Below, one piece after another: positions 41,383-49,030 of a stretch of DNA of 49,707 nt. The notes beneath the pieces were generated by a model, which saw nothing but the letters and a program-made list of their open reading frames with translations, had not been told where the DNA came from and made no database searches. This DNA is from an uncultured Bacteroidia bacterium (GTDB lineage: Bacteria > Bacteroidota > Bacteroidia > Bacteroidales > UBA932), in the NCBI GenBank assembly GCA_902780455.1, contig CACZFO010000014.1, positions 1-49,707 of the forward strand. The letters run 5' to 3'. Each line of letters opens with the position of its first letter. The stretch's first letter is position 1. A program made the position numbers and the translations under genes.

Positions 41383-42930
41383 TTAAAACGGTGGAATGCC
41401 GTGCTTTTTCTTAGGCATACCGGCGTTCTTGTGCTGAGAAACATCCAGAGACTGAAGGATGAACTGGCGGGTATCTGCCGGATTGATTACAGAGTCTATG
41501 TAACCCTTTGAAGCTGCCACATAAGGATTGGCAAACTTCTCCTTGTACTCGGCAACCTTCTGCTTGCGCATAGCCTCCGGATCTTCAGCCTCCATGATCT
41601 CCTTGCGGAAGATGATGTTGGCAGCTCCCTGAGGGCCCATCACGGCTATTTCAGCAGTCGGCCATGCAAATACGAAGTCTGCCCTGAGGTGGCGGGAGTT
41701 CATGGCTATGTAGCCGCCGCCATAGGCCTTTCTGAGAATGACGGTAATCTTAGGAACTGTTGCCTCTGAATATGCATAGAGGAGTTTTGCTCCATGGCGG
41801 ATCACTCCGGCATGCTCCTGGTCTACTCCAGGAAGATAGCCCGGCATGTCCTCCAGGGTCACGATAGGAATGTTGAAGGCATCGCAGAAGCGGATGAACC
41901 TTGCAGCCTTGTCTGAAGAATCGCAGTCAAGCACGCCTGCAAGGTAGAGGGGCTGGTTTGCTATGAAACCGACCGTGCGGCCTTCTATCCTTCCGTAGCC
42001 TATGACTATGTTCTTGGCCCAGAGTTCCTGAACTTCAAAGAATTCGGAGTTGTCCACAAGAGCCTTGATGACATTCCTTACATCGTAAGGTTCCGTCGGG
42101 TCTGCAGGAACGGTCTTTACTATGTTGTATTTCTTGAGAGGCTGGCCCGGCTTCTTTTCCTGAGGCTGTACCTGATTGTTGGCCGGCAGGTATGAAAGCA
42201 GGGTCTTGATCTGTGAGAAGCACTCTTCCTCGCTTTCTGCAAAGAAGTGGGCGTTTCCCGTTGTCTCGCAGTGGACTCTTGCACCGCCAAGGCTCTCCAT
42301 GTCTATTTCCTCGCCGAGCACAGACTTGATGACCTCAGGACCGGTGATGAACATCTTGGAAATCTTGTCAACCACAAAAACATAGTCTGTAAGGGCCGGA
42401 GAATAGACTGCTCCGCCGGCGCAAGGGCCGAGAATCACTGAGATCTGTGGTATCACACCGCTGTTGAGAGTGTTGCGGAAGAAAATCTCTCCGTATCCTG
42501 CAAGGGAGTTCACGCCCTCCTGTATCCTGGCTCCTCCGGAATCGTTGATGCCGATAAGCGGAATCCTCAGCTTGAGGGCATAGTCCATGATCTTTGTAAT
42601 CTTGCGGGCGTGCATGCTTCCGAGAGATCCTCCAGCAACGGTAAAGTCCTGTGCATAAACGGCTACCGGCTGTCCGTTGATCTTTCCTGTTCCGATAACC
42701 ACTCCGTCTCCGGCAAGGTCTTTCTTCTCCATGCCAAACTCACGGGCATCGTGCTGGATGAACAAGTCGTACTCATAGAATGTTCCCTCATCGAGGAGCT
42801 TTCTGATACGTTCTCTTGCAGGAAGTTTTCCCATTGCAATCTGCTTTGCAATCGCCTTGTCCCCTCCACCCTGCAGCGCATGCTGGGTTCTCTCCTGCAA
42901 TTCGGTAATTTTTTTACTGAGTAAACTCAT
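41383..42930 (-). CDS. Acyl-CoA carboxylase carboxyltransferase subunit (propionyl/methylmalonyl-CoA type)
   Basis: A 515-residue crotonase-fold carboxyltransferase. It has the oxyanion-hole glycines in GINDSGGARIQEGV and in KAYGGGYIAMNS, and the VILGPCAGGAVYSPALTD segment. It resembles PccB and MmdA, which are too similar to separate by eye; propionyl-CoA carboxylase or methylmalonyl-CoA decarboxylase in the succinate-propionate route are the likely options. The start at 42930 gives the family N-terminus; the open frame upstream crosses the promoter. The next gene is the matching biotin carrier. Confidence 0.88.
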   Translation of the reverse strand: MSLLSKKITELQERTQHALQGGGDKAIAKQIAMGKLPARERIRKLLDEGTFYEYDLFIQHDAREFGMEKKDLAGDGVVIGTGKINGQPVAVYAQDFTVAGGSLGSMHARKITKIMDYALKLRIPLIGINDSGGARIQEGVNSLAGYGEIFFRNTLNSGVIPQISVILGPCAGGAVYSPALTDYVFVVDKISKMFITGPEVIKSVLGEEIDMESLGGARVHCETTGNAHFFAESEEECFSQIKTLLSYLPANNQVQPQEKKPGQPLKKYNIVKTVPADPTEPYDVRNVIKALVDNSEFFEVQELWAKNIVIGYGRIEGRTVGFIANQPLYLAGVLDCDSSDKAARFIRFCDAFNIPIVTLEDMPGYLPGVDQEHAGVIRHGAKLLYAYSEATVPKITVILRKAYGGGYIAMNSRHLRADFVFAWPTAEIAVMGPQGAANIIFRKEIMEAEDPEAMRKQKVAEYKEKFANPYVAASKGYIDSVINPADTRQFILQSLDVSQHKNAGMPKKKHGIPPF

Positions 42931-42956
42931 ATCTGTAGGTTTTTGGTAAATCGGGT

Positions 42957-43045
42957 CAAAGATACAAAAATTAATAATCATACCCCCCCGGTGAGAATTT
43001 AGCTCCGGCAATCCTATGATGTAATCCATTAAAGTTTTATATTTG
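42957..43045. promoter_or_regulatory. Divergent promoter boxes for the carboxyltransferase operon and gcvP
   Basis: TATCTTTG on the minus strand at 42964-42957 precedes the carboxyltransferase by 26 bp. TATATTTG on the plus strand at 43038-43045 precedes gcvP by 68 bp. The gcvP leader is too short for a tandem glycine riboswitch and shows no such structure. Confidence 0.6.
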
Positions 43046-43113
43046 TAGACTGTGTCGGGGTTTTGTTTCCTCAGCCACAATACCATTTGCAACTAAAAAC
43101 TAAAAGAATTCAT

Positions 43114-46002
43114 ATGTCATACACATTTGCTCAAAGGCACATCGGGCCACGCGCAGAAGACATCACAAAGATGCTTGCGGTCCTCGGTGTAAACTCAATG
43201 GAAGAACTCGTAAGGCAGACCGTTCCTGAAAATATCCTGCTCAAGGAAGACCTCAAGATGGACGCTCCGATGACGGAGAACGCCTATCTGGCCCACCTGA
43301 AGGAAATGGTTTCAAAGAACAAGAACTTCCGCTCCCTGATAGGGCAGGGATACTACGGAACAGGTGTTCTTCCTGTCATCATCAGGAACATTTTTGAGAA
43401 TCCATGCTGGTACACTTCATACACTCCTTACCAGGCTGAGATTTCACAGGGAAGACTCGAGGCCCTTCTGATTTATCAGACTGTCATCAGTTCCCTCACC
43501 GGCTTCCCTCTTTCAAACTGCTCCATGCTGGATGACGCCCAGGCTGCCGGAGAGGCAATGAGGGTAATGTTCAACCTGCGCAGCCGTGAAGCCCAGAAGG
43601 CAGGAAAGAACGTACTCTTCGTGGATGACGAAGTGTTCTCACAGGTTACATCAGTCATCAGGACCAGGGCCGAGGGCCTCGGAATAAAGGTTGTCCTGGG
43701 CAACTGGGAAGAGTGGGAGGTGGATCCTATGTGTTTTGGAGCACTGGTCCAGTATCCTGCTTGTGACGGCCAGGTCAGGGATTATTCCGCATTCTGCGAA
43801 AAGATGCACCAGGCCGGAGCGATGGTTACCGCATATTGCGACCTCCTTTCCCTTGCAGTCCTGAAGGAACCTGCGGCATGGGGAGCAGACATCGCTGTCG
43901 GCAGTGCCCAGAGGTTCGGACTCCCGATGGGATTCGGCGGTCCTGTCGCCGGCTATCTTGCAACCAGGGAAGAATACAAGAGAAGCGTTCCTGGAAGAAT
44001 CATCGGAGTTACCGTTGACCGTCTTGGAAACAAGGCCGTTAGACTGGCTCTCCAGACCCGCGAACAGCACATCAAGAGAGAGAAGGCAACTTCAAATGTC
44101 TGCACCGCAACGGCTCTGATGGCTACAATGAGCGGAATGTATGCAGTTTATCACGGGCCTGAAGGTCTGAAGTCCATTGCCCGCAATGCAGAACTTTTCG
44201 CACACCGCGTTGCAAGGCATCTCAAGGAAGCCGGATATGTCCTCACCAATGAGGAATTCTTTGACACCATCGAGATAATTGGAAAGAATGATGAAAGCGG
44301 AAAGCTCCAGCTTCTGGATACTGAGGCCATCAGGAAAAAGGCAGAAGAGGAAGGAATCAATTTCTTCTATGCAGCCTGCGGCAAGATCCGTATCAGCTTT
44401 GACGAACTCAGCTGCAAGGAGGAGGCCCACAAGATACTCAGGATATTCGGAGTGGAGCCTTGCTGCTGCCACGGTCAGGGAGGACATCATAACTGCCCTG
44501 CTGAAAGGACATTCATGAAGAGGGAAACTCCAATCCTGACCCAGGAGGTTTTCAACTCATATCACAGCGAAACCGCAATGATGCGCTTCATAAAGAAGCT
44601 TGAAAGAAAAGACATCTCGCTGGCTCATTCCATGATTCCGCTGGGAAGCTGCACAATGAAGCTCAACGCCGCCGTTGAGATGATGCCTCTGAGCTGGAGC
44701 GAACTCACCAACGTTCACCCGCTTGCCCCTAAAGACCAGGTAGAAGGCTACATGCAGCTCATCGGCGAACTGATGCATGATCTGAACACCATCACCGGCT
44801 TTGCAGCCTGCTCGCTCCAGCCTAACTCAGGCGCAGCAGGAGAGTATGCCGGGCTTACCACCATCCGCCGCTTCTTCAAGGCCAACGGACAGGAGAACCG
44901 CAAGGTCATGATCATCCCGACATCAGCCCACGGAACCAATCCGGCTTCTGCAGCCATGGCCGGTTTTGACATCGTGCTGGTAGGATGTGACGAGAACGGC
45001 AACATCAACGTTGAGGAACTCCAGCAGAAGGCCGAGGCCGCAGGAGAGAACCTGGCCGGACTGATGATTACCTATCCTTCTACCCACGGAGTATTCGAGG
45101 TCAAGATCAGGGAAATCGTGGATGCAATCCACAAGTTCGGAGGAAAGGTTTACATGGACGGAGCAAACATGAACGCCCAGATCGGTCTTACCAACCCTGG
45201 AACAATCGGAGCGGACATCTGCCACCTCAACCTCCACAAGTCGTTTGCGATGCCTCACGGAGGCGGCGGTCCTGGAGTAGGCCCTATCTGCTGCACTGCA
45301 GAACTGGCTCCTTACCTCCCGGGCCATCCGGAAGAAAACTGCATTCCAAGACTCTGCAAGAAGGCTAAGGGTTGCAAGGGAGAAGAGGCCGTTTCAGCTG
45401 CCCTCTACGGCAATCCTCTGCTACTCCCTATCACCCATGCATACATCAAGCTGCTGGGTGCGGAAGGTCTTAAGCAATCCAGCGAGGTTGCCATCCTCAA
45501 TGCCAACTACATCGCCGAGTCTCTCAAGAATGAGTATCCTACCGTTTACTCCGGAGCTACAGGAAGGGTTGCACACGAGTGTCTGCTGGACTGCAGGGAC
45601 TTCATGAAGAAATACGGAGTAGGGTCTACAGACATTGCCAAGAGACTCATGGACTTTGGATTCCACGCTCCTACACTCTCTTTCCCTGTTCATGAAACCC
45701 TCATGGTAGAGCCAACCGAAAGTGAGCCAAAGGAGGAGATGGACCGCTTCATAGAAGCCATGAAGACAATCAAGGCCGAATGTGAGAAGATTGCAAGCGG
45801 AGAGTTTGACCCTAAGGACAATCCTGTTGCAAACGCACCTCATCCGGCAGAAGAATGTTGCTCAGACTCCTGGAGCCATCCTTATCCGAGAGAACTCGCC
45901 GCATATCCTCTTGACTGGATCCGCGAGAATAAATTCTGGCCGGCCGTTTCAAGGGTTGACGACGGTTACGGAGACCGCAACCTGGTATGCACCTGCCAGT
46001 GA
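43114..46002 (+). CDS. gcvP: Glycine dehydrogenase (decarboxylating), P protein
   Basis: A 962-residue single-chain P protein of the glycine cleavage system. Its two homologous halves correspond to the separate subunits of other bacteria. The N-terminus FAQRHIGPRAEDITKML is diagnostic; GQGYYGTGVLPVIIRNI follows. The PLP lysine is K709 in LNLHKSFAMPHGGGGPG. It decarboxylates glycine and passes the aminomethyl group to the lipoylated H protein. gcvH and gcvT are not adjacent. A small Cys/His-rich stretch (CCCHGQGGHH) links the two halves, presumably a lineage-specific linker. A perfect palindrome starts at the base after its stop codon. Confidence 0.96.
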   Translation: MSYTFAQRHIGPRAEDITKMLAVLGVNSMEELVRQTVPENILLKEDLKMDAPMTENAYLAHLKEMVSKNKNFRSLIGQGYYGTGVLPVIIRNIFENPCWYTSYTPYQAEISQGRLEALLIYQTVISSLTGFPLSNCSMLDDAQAAGEAMRVMFNLRSREAQKAGKNVLFVDDEVFSQVTSVIRTRAEGLGIKVVLGNWEEWEVDPMCFGALVQYPACDGQVRDYSAFCEKMHQAGAMVTAYCDLLSLAVLKEPAAWGADIAVGSAQRFGLPMGFGGPVAGYLATREEYKRSVPGRIIGVTVDRLGNKAVRLALQTREQHIKREKATSNVCTATALMATMSGMYAVYHGPEGLKSIARNAELFAHRVARHLKEAGYVLTNEEFFDTIEIIGKNDESGKLQLLDTEAIRKKAEEEGINFFYAACGKIRISFDELSCKEEAHKILRIFGVEPCCCHGQGGHHNCPAERTFMKRETPILTQEVFNSYHSETAMMRFIKKLERKDISLAHSMIPLGSCTMKLNAAVEMMPLSWSELTNVHPLAPKDQVEGYMQLIGELMHDLNTITGFAACSLQPNSGAAGEYAGLTTIRRFFKANGQENRKVMIIPTSAHGTNPASAAMAGFDIVLVGCDENGNINVEELQQKAEAAGENLAGLMITYPSTHGVFEVKIREIVDAIHKFGGKVYMDGANMNAQIGLTNPGTIGADICHLNLHKSFAMPHGGGGPGVGPICCTAELAPYLPGHPEENCIPRLCKKAKGCKGEEAVSAALYGNPLLLPITHAYIKLLGAEGLKQSSEVAILNANYIAESLKNEYPTVYSGATGRVAHECLLDCRDFMKKYGVGSTDIAKRLMDFGFHAPTLSFPVHETLMVEPTESEPKEEMDRFIEAMKTIKAECEKIASGEFDPKDNPVANAPHPAEECCSDSWSHPYPRELAAYPLDWIRENKFWPAVSRVDDGYGDRNLVCTCQ

Positions 46003-46022
46003 AATACCAAAATTTTGGTATT
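46003..46022. promoter_or_regulatory. Perfect 20-bp palindrome, operator candidate
   Basis: AATACCAAAA followed directly by TTTTGGTATT, with no spacer. It abuts the gcvP stop codon and its right end overlaps the upstream box of the promoter at 46021-46051. A perfect loop-less dyad is more like a dimeric regulator site than a terminator. A CRP/FNR-family regulator of nitrosative stress is a guess based on the hemerythrin-type gene downstream. Confidence 0.6.
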
Positions 46023-46051
46023 GATAAACCGGCACGACGTCAATACCTTTG
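46021..46051 (+). promoter_or_regulatory. Promoter for the hemerythrin-type locus
   Basis: TTG at 46021-46023, a 20-bp spacer and TACCTTTG at 46044-46051 form a near-complete promoter reading towards the broken gene at 46128. Confidence 0.55.
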
Positions 46052-46100
46052 CATCGTCATAGATTCATAAGTGTATTTACGTTAGTTGTTTTACCGCATA

Positions 46101-46124
46101 ATGCCGCCCGTCAAAGGGCGGCAT
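46101..46124 (+). other. Strong GC-rich stem-loop in the leader of the hemerythrin-type locus
   Basis: ATGCCGCCC (46101-46109) pairs perfectly with GGGCGGCAT (46116-46124) over a six-base loop. It is not followed by a T-run on either strand, so it is not a typical terminator. It lies just before the ATG at 46128 and could affect translation, or be a processed gcvP 3' end. Confidence 0.6.
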
Positions 46125-46127
46125 CAA

Positions 46128-46440
46128 ATGCGGGAAATCTATCCCAAAACAGACTTCCCACAGATATTATTCGTCAAAACGTTTTCCTTCCCTGCATGAA
46201 AAGATCCATGACTTGCTGCAGGAAGGAGACCGGAACAATGCCAGGATCCTGAAAGACATCTATGCAATTGAGGAAGACCTGAAAAAACATACCGAAATAG
46301 AAGACAAGCTGCTTCTTCCGGCCATATCCAGGCTTGTGAACATGTCTGCAGAAAAGACCGGTATCAATTCCATTTCCGGCCTTACGGTTTATGCGATAAT
46401 CAACAAGCTTGTCGTCCTGAACGATTTGAATAATCAATAG
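46128..46440 (+). pseudogene. Hemerythrin/RIC-like gene reduced to its two ends
   Basis: ATG at 46128 opens a frame reading MREIYPKTDFPQILF, which resembles the start of the Bacteroidota hemerythrin-domain regulators of the ScdA/YtfE (RIC) kind as I recall them (IYxxTDxMxxLI). That frame stops at 46197-46199. From about 46192 a different frame continues to the TAG at 46438 and encodes a convincing C-terminal end: HEKIHDLLQEG, NNARILKDIYAIEEDL, KKHTEIEDKLLLPAI with the metal-binding type His and Glu residues. The middle of the protein, which would be some 150 or more residues, is gone. This looks like an internal deletion with change of frame. The intact part cannot form a full four-helix hemerythrin. 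The 3' end overlaps smpB by 7 bp on the other strand. Confidence 0.5.
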
Positions 46441-46892
46441 TCGTCTCCCCTCTGTTCGGCACGACGGCGGTCCTTGTCCTTTATGGACTCCCGCTTGTCG
46501 TATTCCTTCTTTCCCTTTGCAAGGGCGATGTTCAGTTTGGCATAGCCGTTTTCAGATATGAAAAGCCTGGTAGGAACTATCGTGAGACCCTTTTCTTTTA
46601 CAGAGCGCTCCAGCTTGTTGAGTTCCTTGCGGTTTAGGAGCAACTTGCGGTCTCTCTTGGGATCCTTGCGGTTATAGCTTGCCCAGAAATACTCGGCGAT
46701 GTGCATGTTCTTCACATACAGCTCTCCGCCGTTGAAGACACAATAGGTATCTGCAAGCGACGCTTTTCCGGCACGGATGGATTTAATCTCAGTCCCGTAC
46801 AGCACCACTCCCGCAGTATAGTTCTCCAGGAACTCATAGTCAAATCCAGCCCTGCGGTTACGGATATCTATTTTTGCTTTCTTCTCTTTCAC
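46434..46892 (-). CDS. smpB: SsrA-binding protein SmpB
   Basis: A 152-residue tmRNA partner for rescuing stalled ribosomes. The opening [12 protein letters not shown], the central [19 protein letters not shown] and the basic C-terminal tail after [10 protein letters not shown] are the family features. Initiation is at GTG (46892-46890), the only possible start that gives the conserved N-terminus. The promoter box is only five bases upstream, so the mRNA should have almost no leader. The tmRNA gene is not in this window. Confidence 0.94.
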   Translation of the reverse strand: MKEKKAKIDIRNRRAGFDYEFLENYTAGVVLYGTEIKSIRAGKASLADTYCVFNGGELYVKNMHIAEYFWASYNRKDPKRDRKLLLNRKELNKLERSVKEKGLTIVPTRLFISENGYAKLNIALAKGKKEYDKRESIKDKDRRRAEQRGDDY

Positions 46893-46897
46893 GGGTG

Positions 46898-46926
46898 CAA
46901 ATGTAGCACATTAATCCTTATTTTTG
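46898..46926. promoter_or_regulatory. Divergent promoter boxes for smpB and miaA, both five bases from a start codon
   Basis: TACATTTG on the minus strand (46905-46898) ends five bases before the smpB GTG. TATTTTTG on the plus strand (46919-46926) ends five bases before the miaA ATG at 46932. Both are exact TAnnTTTG matches in an intergenic region of only 39 bp. Confidence 0.62.
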
Positions 46927-46931
46927 CATAA

Positions 46932-47879
46932 ATGGAAAAGACCGGCGACATCAGTTTCAATCCCGAATGGACGGCATGCGACATGCTTGTCATCATGGGG
47001 CCTACAGCCTCCGGAAAAACTGCTTTTGCCGTAAAGGTCGCAAGGTGGATAAACTCTTTGTGCAGAATCGGCAGGCTGCCTTTTGACGGATGCCACATCA
47101 TCAGCGCCGACTCCCGCCAGGTTTACCGCGGAATGGATATAGGTACCGGAAAGGACATCGCAGAGTACGGCGAGATTCCGTACCATCTTATAGACATCGC
47201 CGAGGCAGGTGAGAAATACGACCTTTTCCGCTACAAGAAAGACTTCCAGAAGGTTTACCTCTCGCTGAAAGAGGATAATGTGTTTCCGATACTCTGCGGC
47301 GGCAGCGGACTTTACATAGAAGCCGTCTGCAGAAACTATGACCTGAAAGAAGTAGCACCCGATCCCAAGCTGCGTAAAGAGCTGGAAACAAAGAGCATGG
47401 AAGAACTGATCTCCATGCTTTCAAGATTGAAGGCCGCTCACGGATCCCAGCCCCACAACAATACCGATTTTGACACAAAGAAAAGAGTTGTCCGGGCCAT
47501 AGAAATCGAACTCGCATACGACAGGATTCCTGAGCGGGAAGATTCTTACGAGGGTCCCCAAAAGGTACATTACCTTGCCCTCAATCCAGACCGCGAAAGG
47601 CGCAACCAAAGGATTGACAAACGGTTGGAGGAAAGGCTGCAAGGCGGAATGGTTGATGAAGTAAAAGCCCTGCTCGACAAAGGGATAAAGCCTGAGGACC
47701 TGATTTACTACGGCCTTGAATACAAGTTCCTTACGCAGTACCTGACAGGAGAAATCTCCTATGATTACATGAAGGAGCATCTGGCCATTGCAATCCACCA
47801 GTTTGCAAAGAGGCAGATGACATGGCTGCGCGGAATGGAAAGGCGCGGAATCAAGATAGAATGGATTAAAACAGAATGA
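46932..47879 (+). CDS. miaA: tRNA dimethylallyltransferase
   Basis: A 315-residue enzyme that prenylates A37 of tRNAs reading U-starting codons. The P-loop is VIMGPTASGKTAFA at residues 20-33, followed by the ISADSRQVYRGMDIGTGK motif; PYHLIDI and FPILCGGSGLYIEAV follow. There is a family-atypical insert of about ten residues between the P-loop helix and ISADSRQ. The first ATG (46932) gives 17 residues before the usual N-terminus and would be leaderless. Starting at the ATG at 46983 would give the more usual N-terminus (MLVIMGPTASGK). The SGNH hydrolase gene follows after 4 bp. Confidence 0.92.
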   Translation: MEKTGDISFNPEWTACDMLVIMGPTASGKTAFAVKVARWINSLCRIGRLPFDGCHIISADSRQVYRGMDIGTGKDIAEYGEIPYHLIDIAEAGEKYDLFRYKKDFQKVYLSLKEDNVFPILCGGSGLYIEAVCRNYDLKEVAPDPKLRKELETKSMEELISMLSRLKAAHGSQPHNNTDFDTKKRVVRAIEIELAYDRIPEREDSYEGPQKVHYLALNPDRERRNQRIDKRLEERLQGGMVDEVKALLDKGIKPEDLIYYGLEYKFLTQYLTGEISYDYMKEHLAIAIHQFAKRQMTWLRGMERRGIKIEWIKTE

Positions 47880-47883
47880 TAAT

Positions 47884-49029
47884 ATGAAAAGATTATTTTC
47901 AGCGATGCTGCTTGTTGCAGCCACACTGCAGTTTTCATTTGCACAGAAAGCTTCAGAACTGAAGTATTACGATGTAAAACAACTTATAGCAGACGGTCAG
48001 GCTGTTATGATAGGCCAGGCTGAACAGCCCACGGCAGACAGCTGCTATTTCTACCGCATACCGAACAGATTGAAGGGAATTGTAAGAAAGGAACTCTGGG
48101 AACTTGGATGCGACGGAGCCGGGATAGCCATCCGCTTTTCAACTGATGCCCAGTGCATTGGAGCCAAGTGGACTTTGACATATAACTTTGGGATGAGCCA
48201 TATGGCCTATACCGGCATCAAGGGAATGGACCTGTATGTCCTGGACAAAGGCAAAGACTGGAAATTTGCCGGAACCGCCTTCCCGAACGGCAAGAAATCA
48301 AACAACGTATTTGTCAGGAAGATGTACGGAGGCAAGAAGGAGTACATGATATACCTGCCTCTTTACGACGGTGTTGACCACATGGAGATAGGAATAGACT
48401 CAACGGCTACCATTTATGCGCCAACCGGAAGCCTTGCCCAGGGCGGCCTTCCAATCCTCTTCTACGGAACCAGCATCACCCAGGGCGGCTGCGTTTCAAG
48501 GCCGGGCATGGCATACCCTTCCATCATTTCCAGAAAACTGGACAAACAGGTGATCAACCTCGGATTTTCAGGCAACGGAAGGATGGACGGCAACATGGCA
48601 GACTGGATAAAGGGCATCCCGGCATCAGCCTATGTTCTGGACTGCCTTCCAAACTGCACATACAACACTACCAGAGACAGTTCAGACTATTTCATAGGCT
48701 GGATAGCCTACTCCAATCCGAACACTCCGGTATATCTGGTCAACAACTTTGAGTACCCTCAGCAGTTCATCCTGCCGGGCAACAACGACGACATGGTCAA
48801 GGAGAACATTCTCATCCGCGATATCTACAAGAGGCTCAGAAAACACGGCACCACCCTCAAGGATCCTGTTACCGGTGAGCAGATAAAGACCGGCCCCCTG
48901 AAGAACCTCAGGTTCATAGACGTGTCCAAGGAAAAGGGAATAGGCAACGAAGATACCGTGGACGGAAACCACATGACCGACCTGGGCACCAGCAACTTCT
49001 CACGCCGCCTGCTCAAGCATCTGAAATAA
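47884..49029 (+). CDS. Exported SGNH/GDSL-family hydrolase
   Basis: A 381-residue protein with signal peptide (KRLFSAMLLVAATLQFSFAQ). An N-terminal beta-sandwich of about 160 residues of the SGNH_hydro_N type precedes the esterase domain. The block I serine is S197 in FYGTSITQGG. Asn/Gly positions follow in GFSGNGRMDG, and the catalytic Asp/His pair is D360 and H363 in DGNHMTDLG. It probably deacetylates a carbohydrate. It lies 4 bp behind miaA and is likely co-transcribed, although the functions are unrelated. Confidence 0.85.
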   Translation: MKRLFSAMLLVAATLQFSFAQKASELKYYDVKQLIADGQAVMIGQAEQPTADSCYFYRIPNRLKGIVRKELWELGCDGAGIAIRFSTDAQCIGAKWTLTYNFGMSHMAYTGIKGMDLYVLDKGKDWKFAGTAFPNGKKSNNVFVRKMYGGKKEYMIYLPLYDGVDHMEIGIDSTATIYAPTGSLAQGGLPILFYGTSITQGGCVSRPGMAYPSIISRKLDKQVINLGFSGNGRMDGNMADWIKGIPASAYVLDCLPNCTYNTTRDSSDYFIGWIAYSNPNTPVYLVNNFEYPQQFILPGNNDDMVKENILIRDIYKRLRKHGTTLKDPVTGEQIKTGPLKNLRFIDVSKEKGIGNEDTVDGNHMTDLGTSNFSRRLLKHLK

Positions 49030-49030
49030 A

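Noticed and set aside
40928..42930. Sodium-pumping methylmalonyl-CoA decarboxylase operon.
   Set aside because: No membrane beta subunit or OadG-like subunit is adjacent, the carrier lacks the Pro/Ala hinge, and a terminator closes the two-gene unit.
43046..43113. Glycine riboswitch in the gcvP leader.
   Set aside because: Only about 60 bases separate promoter and start, and no riboswitch core is visible.
46932..47879. Interpreting the extra segment after the MiaA P-loop helix as a frameshift.
   Set aside because: The frame remains open, the flanking motifs are in register, and a short in-frame insertion is the simpler reading.
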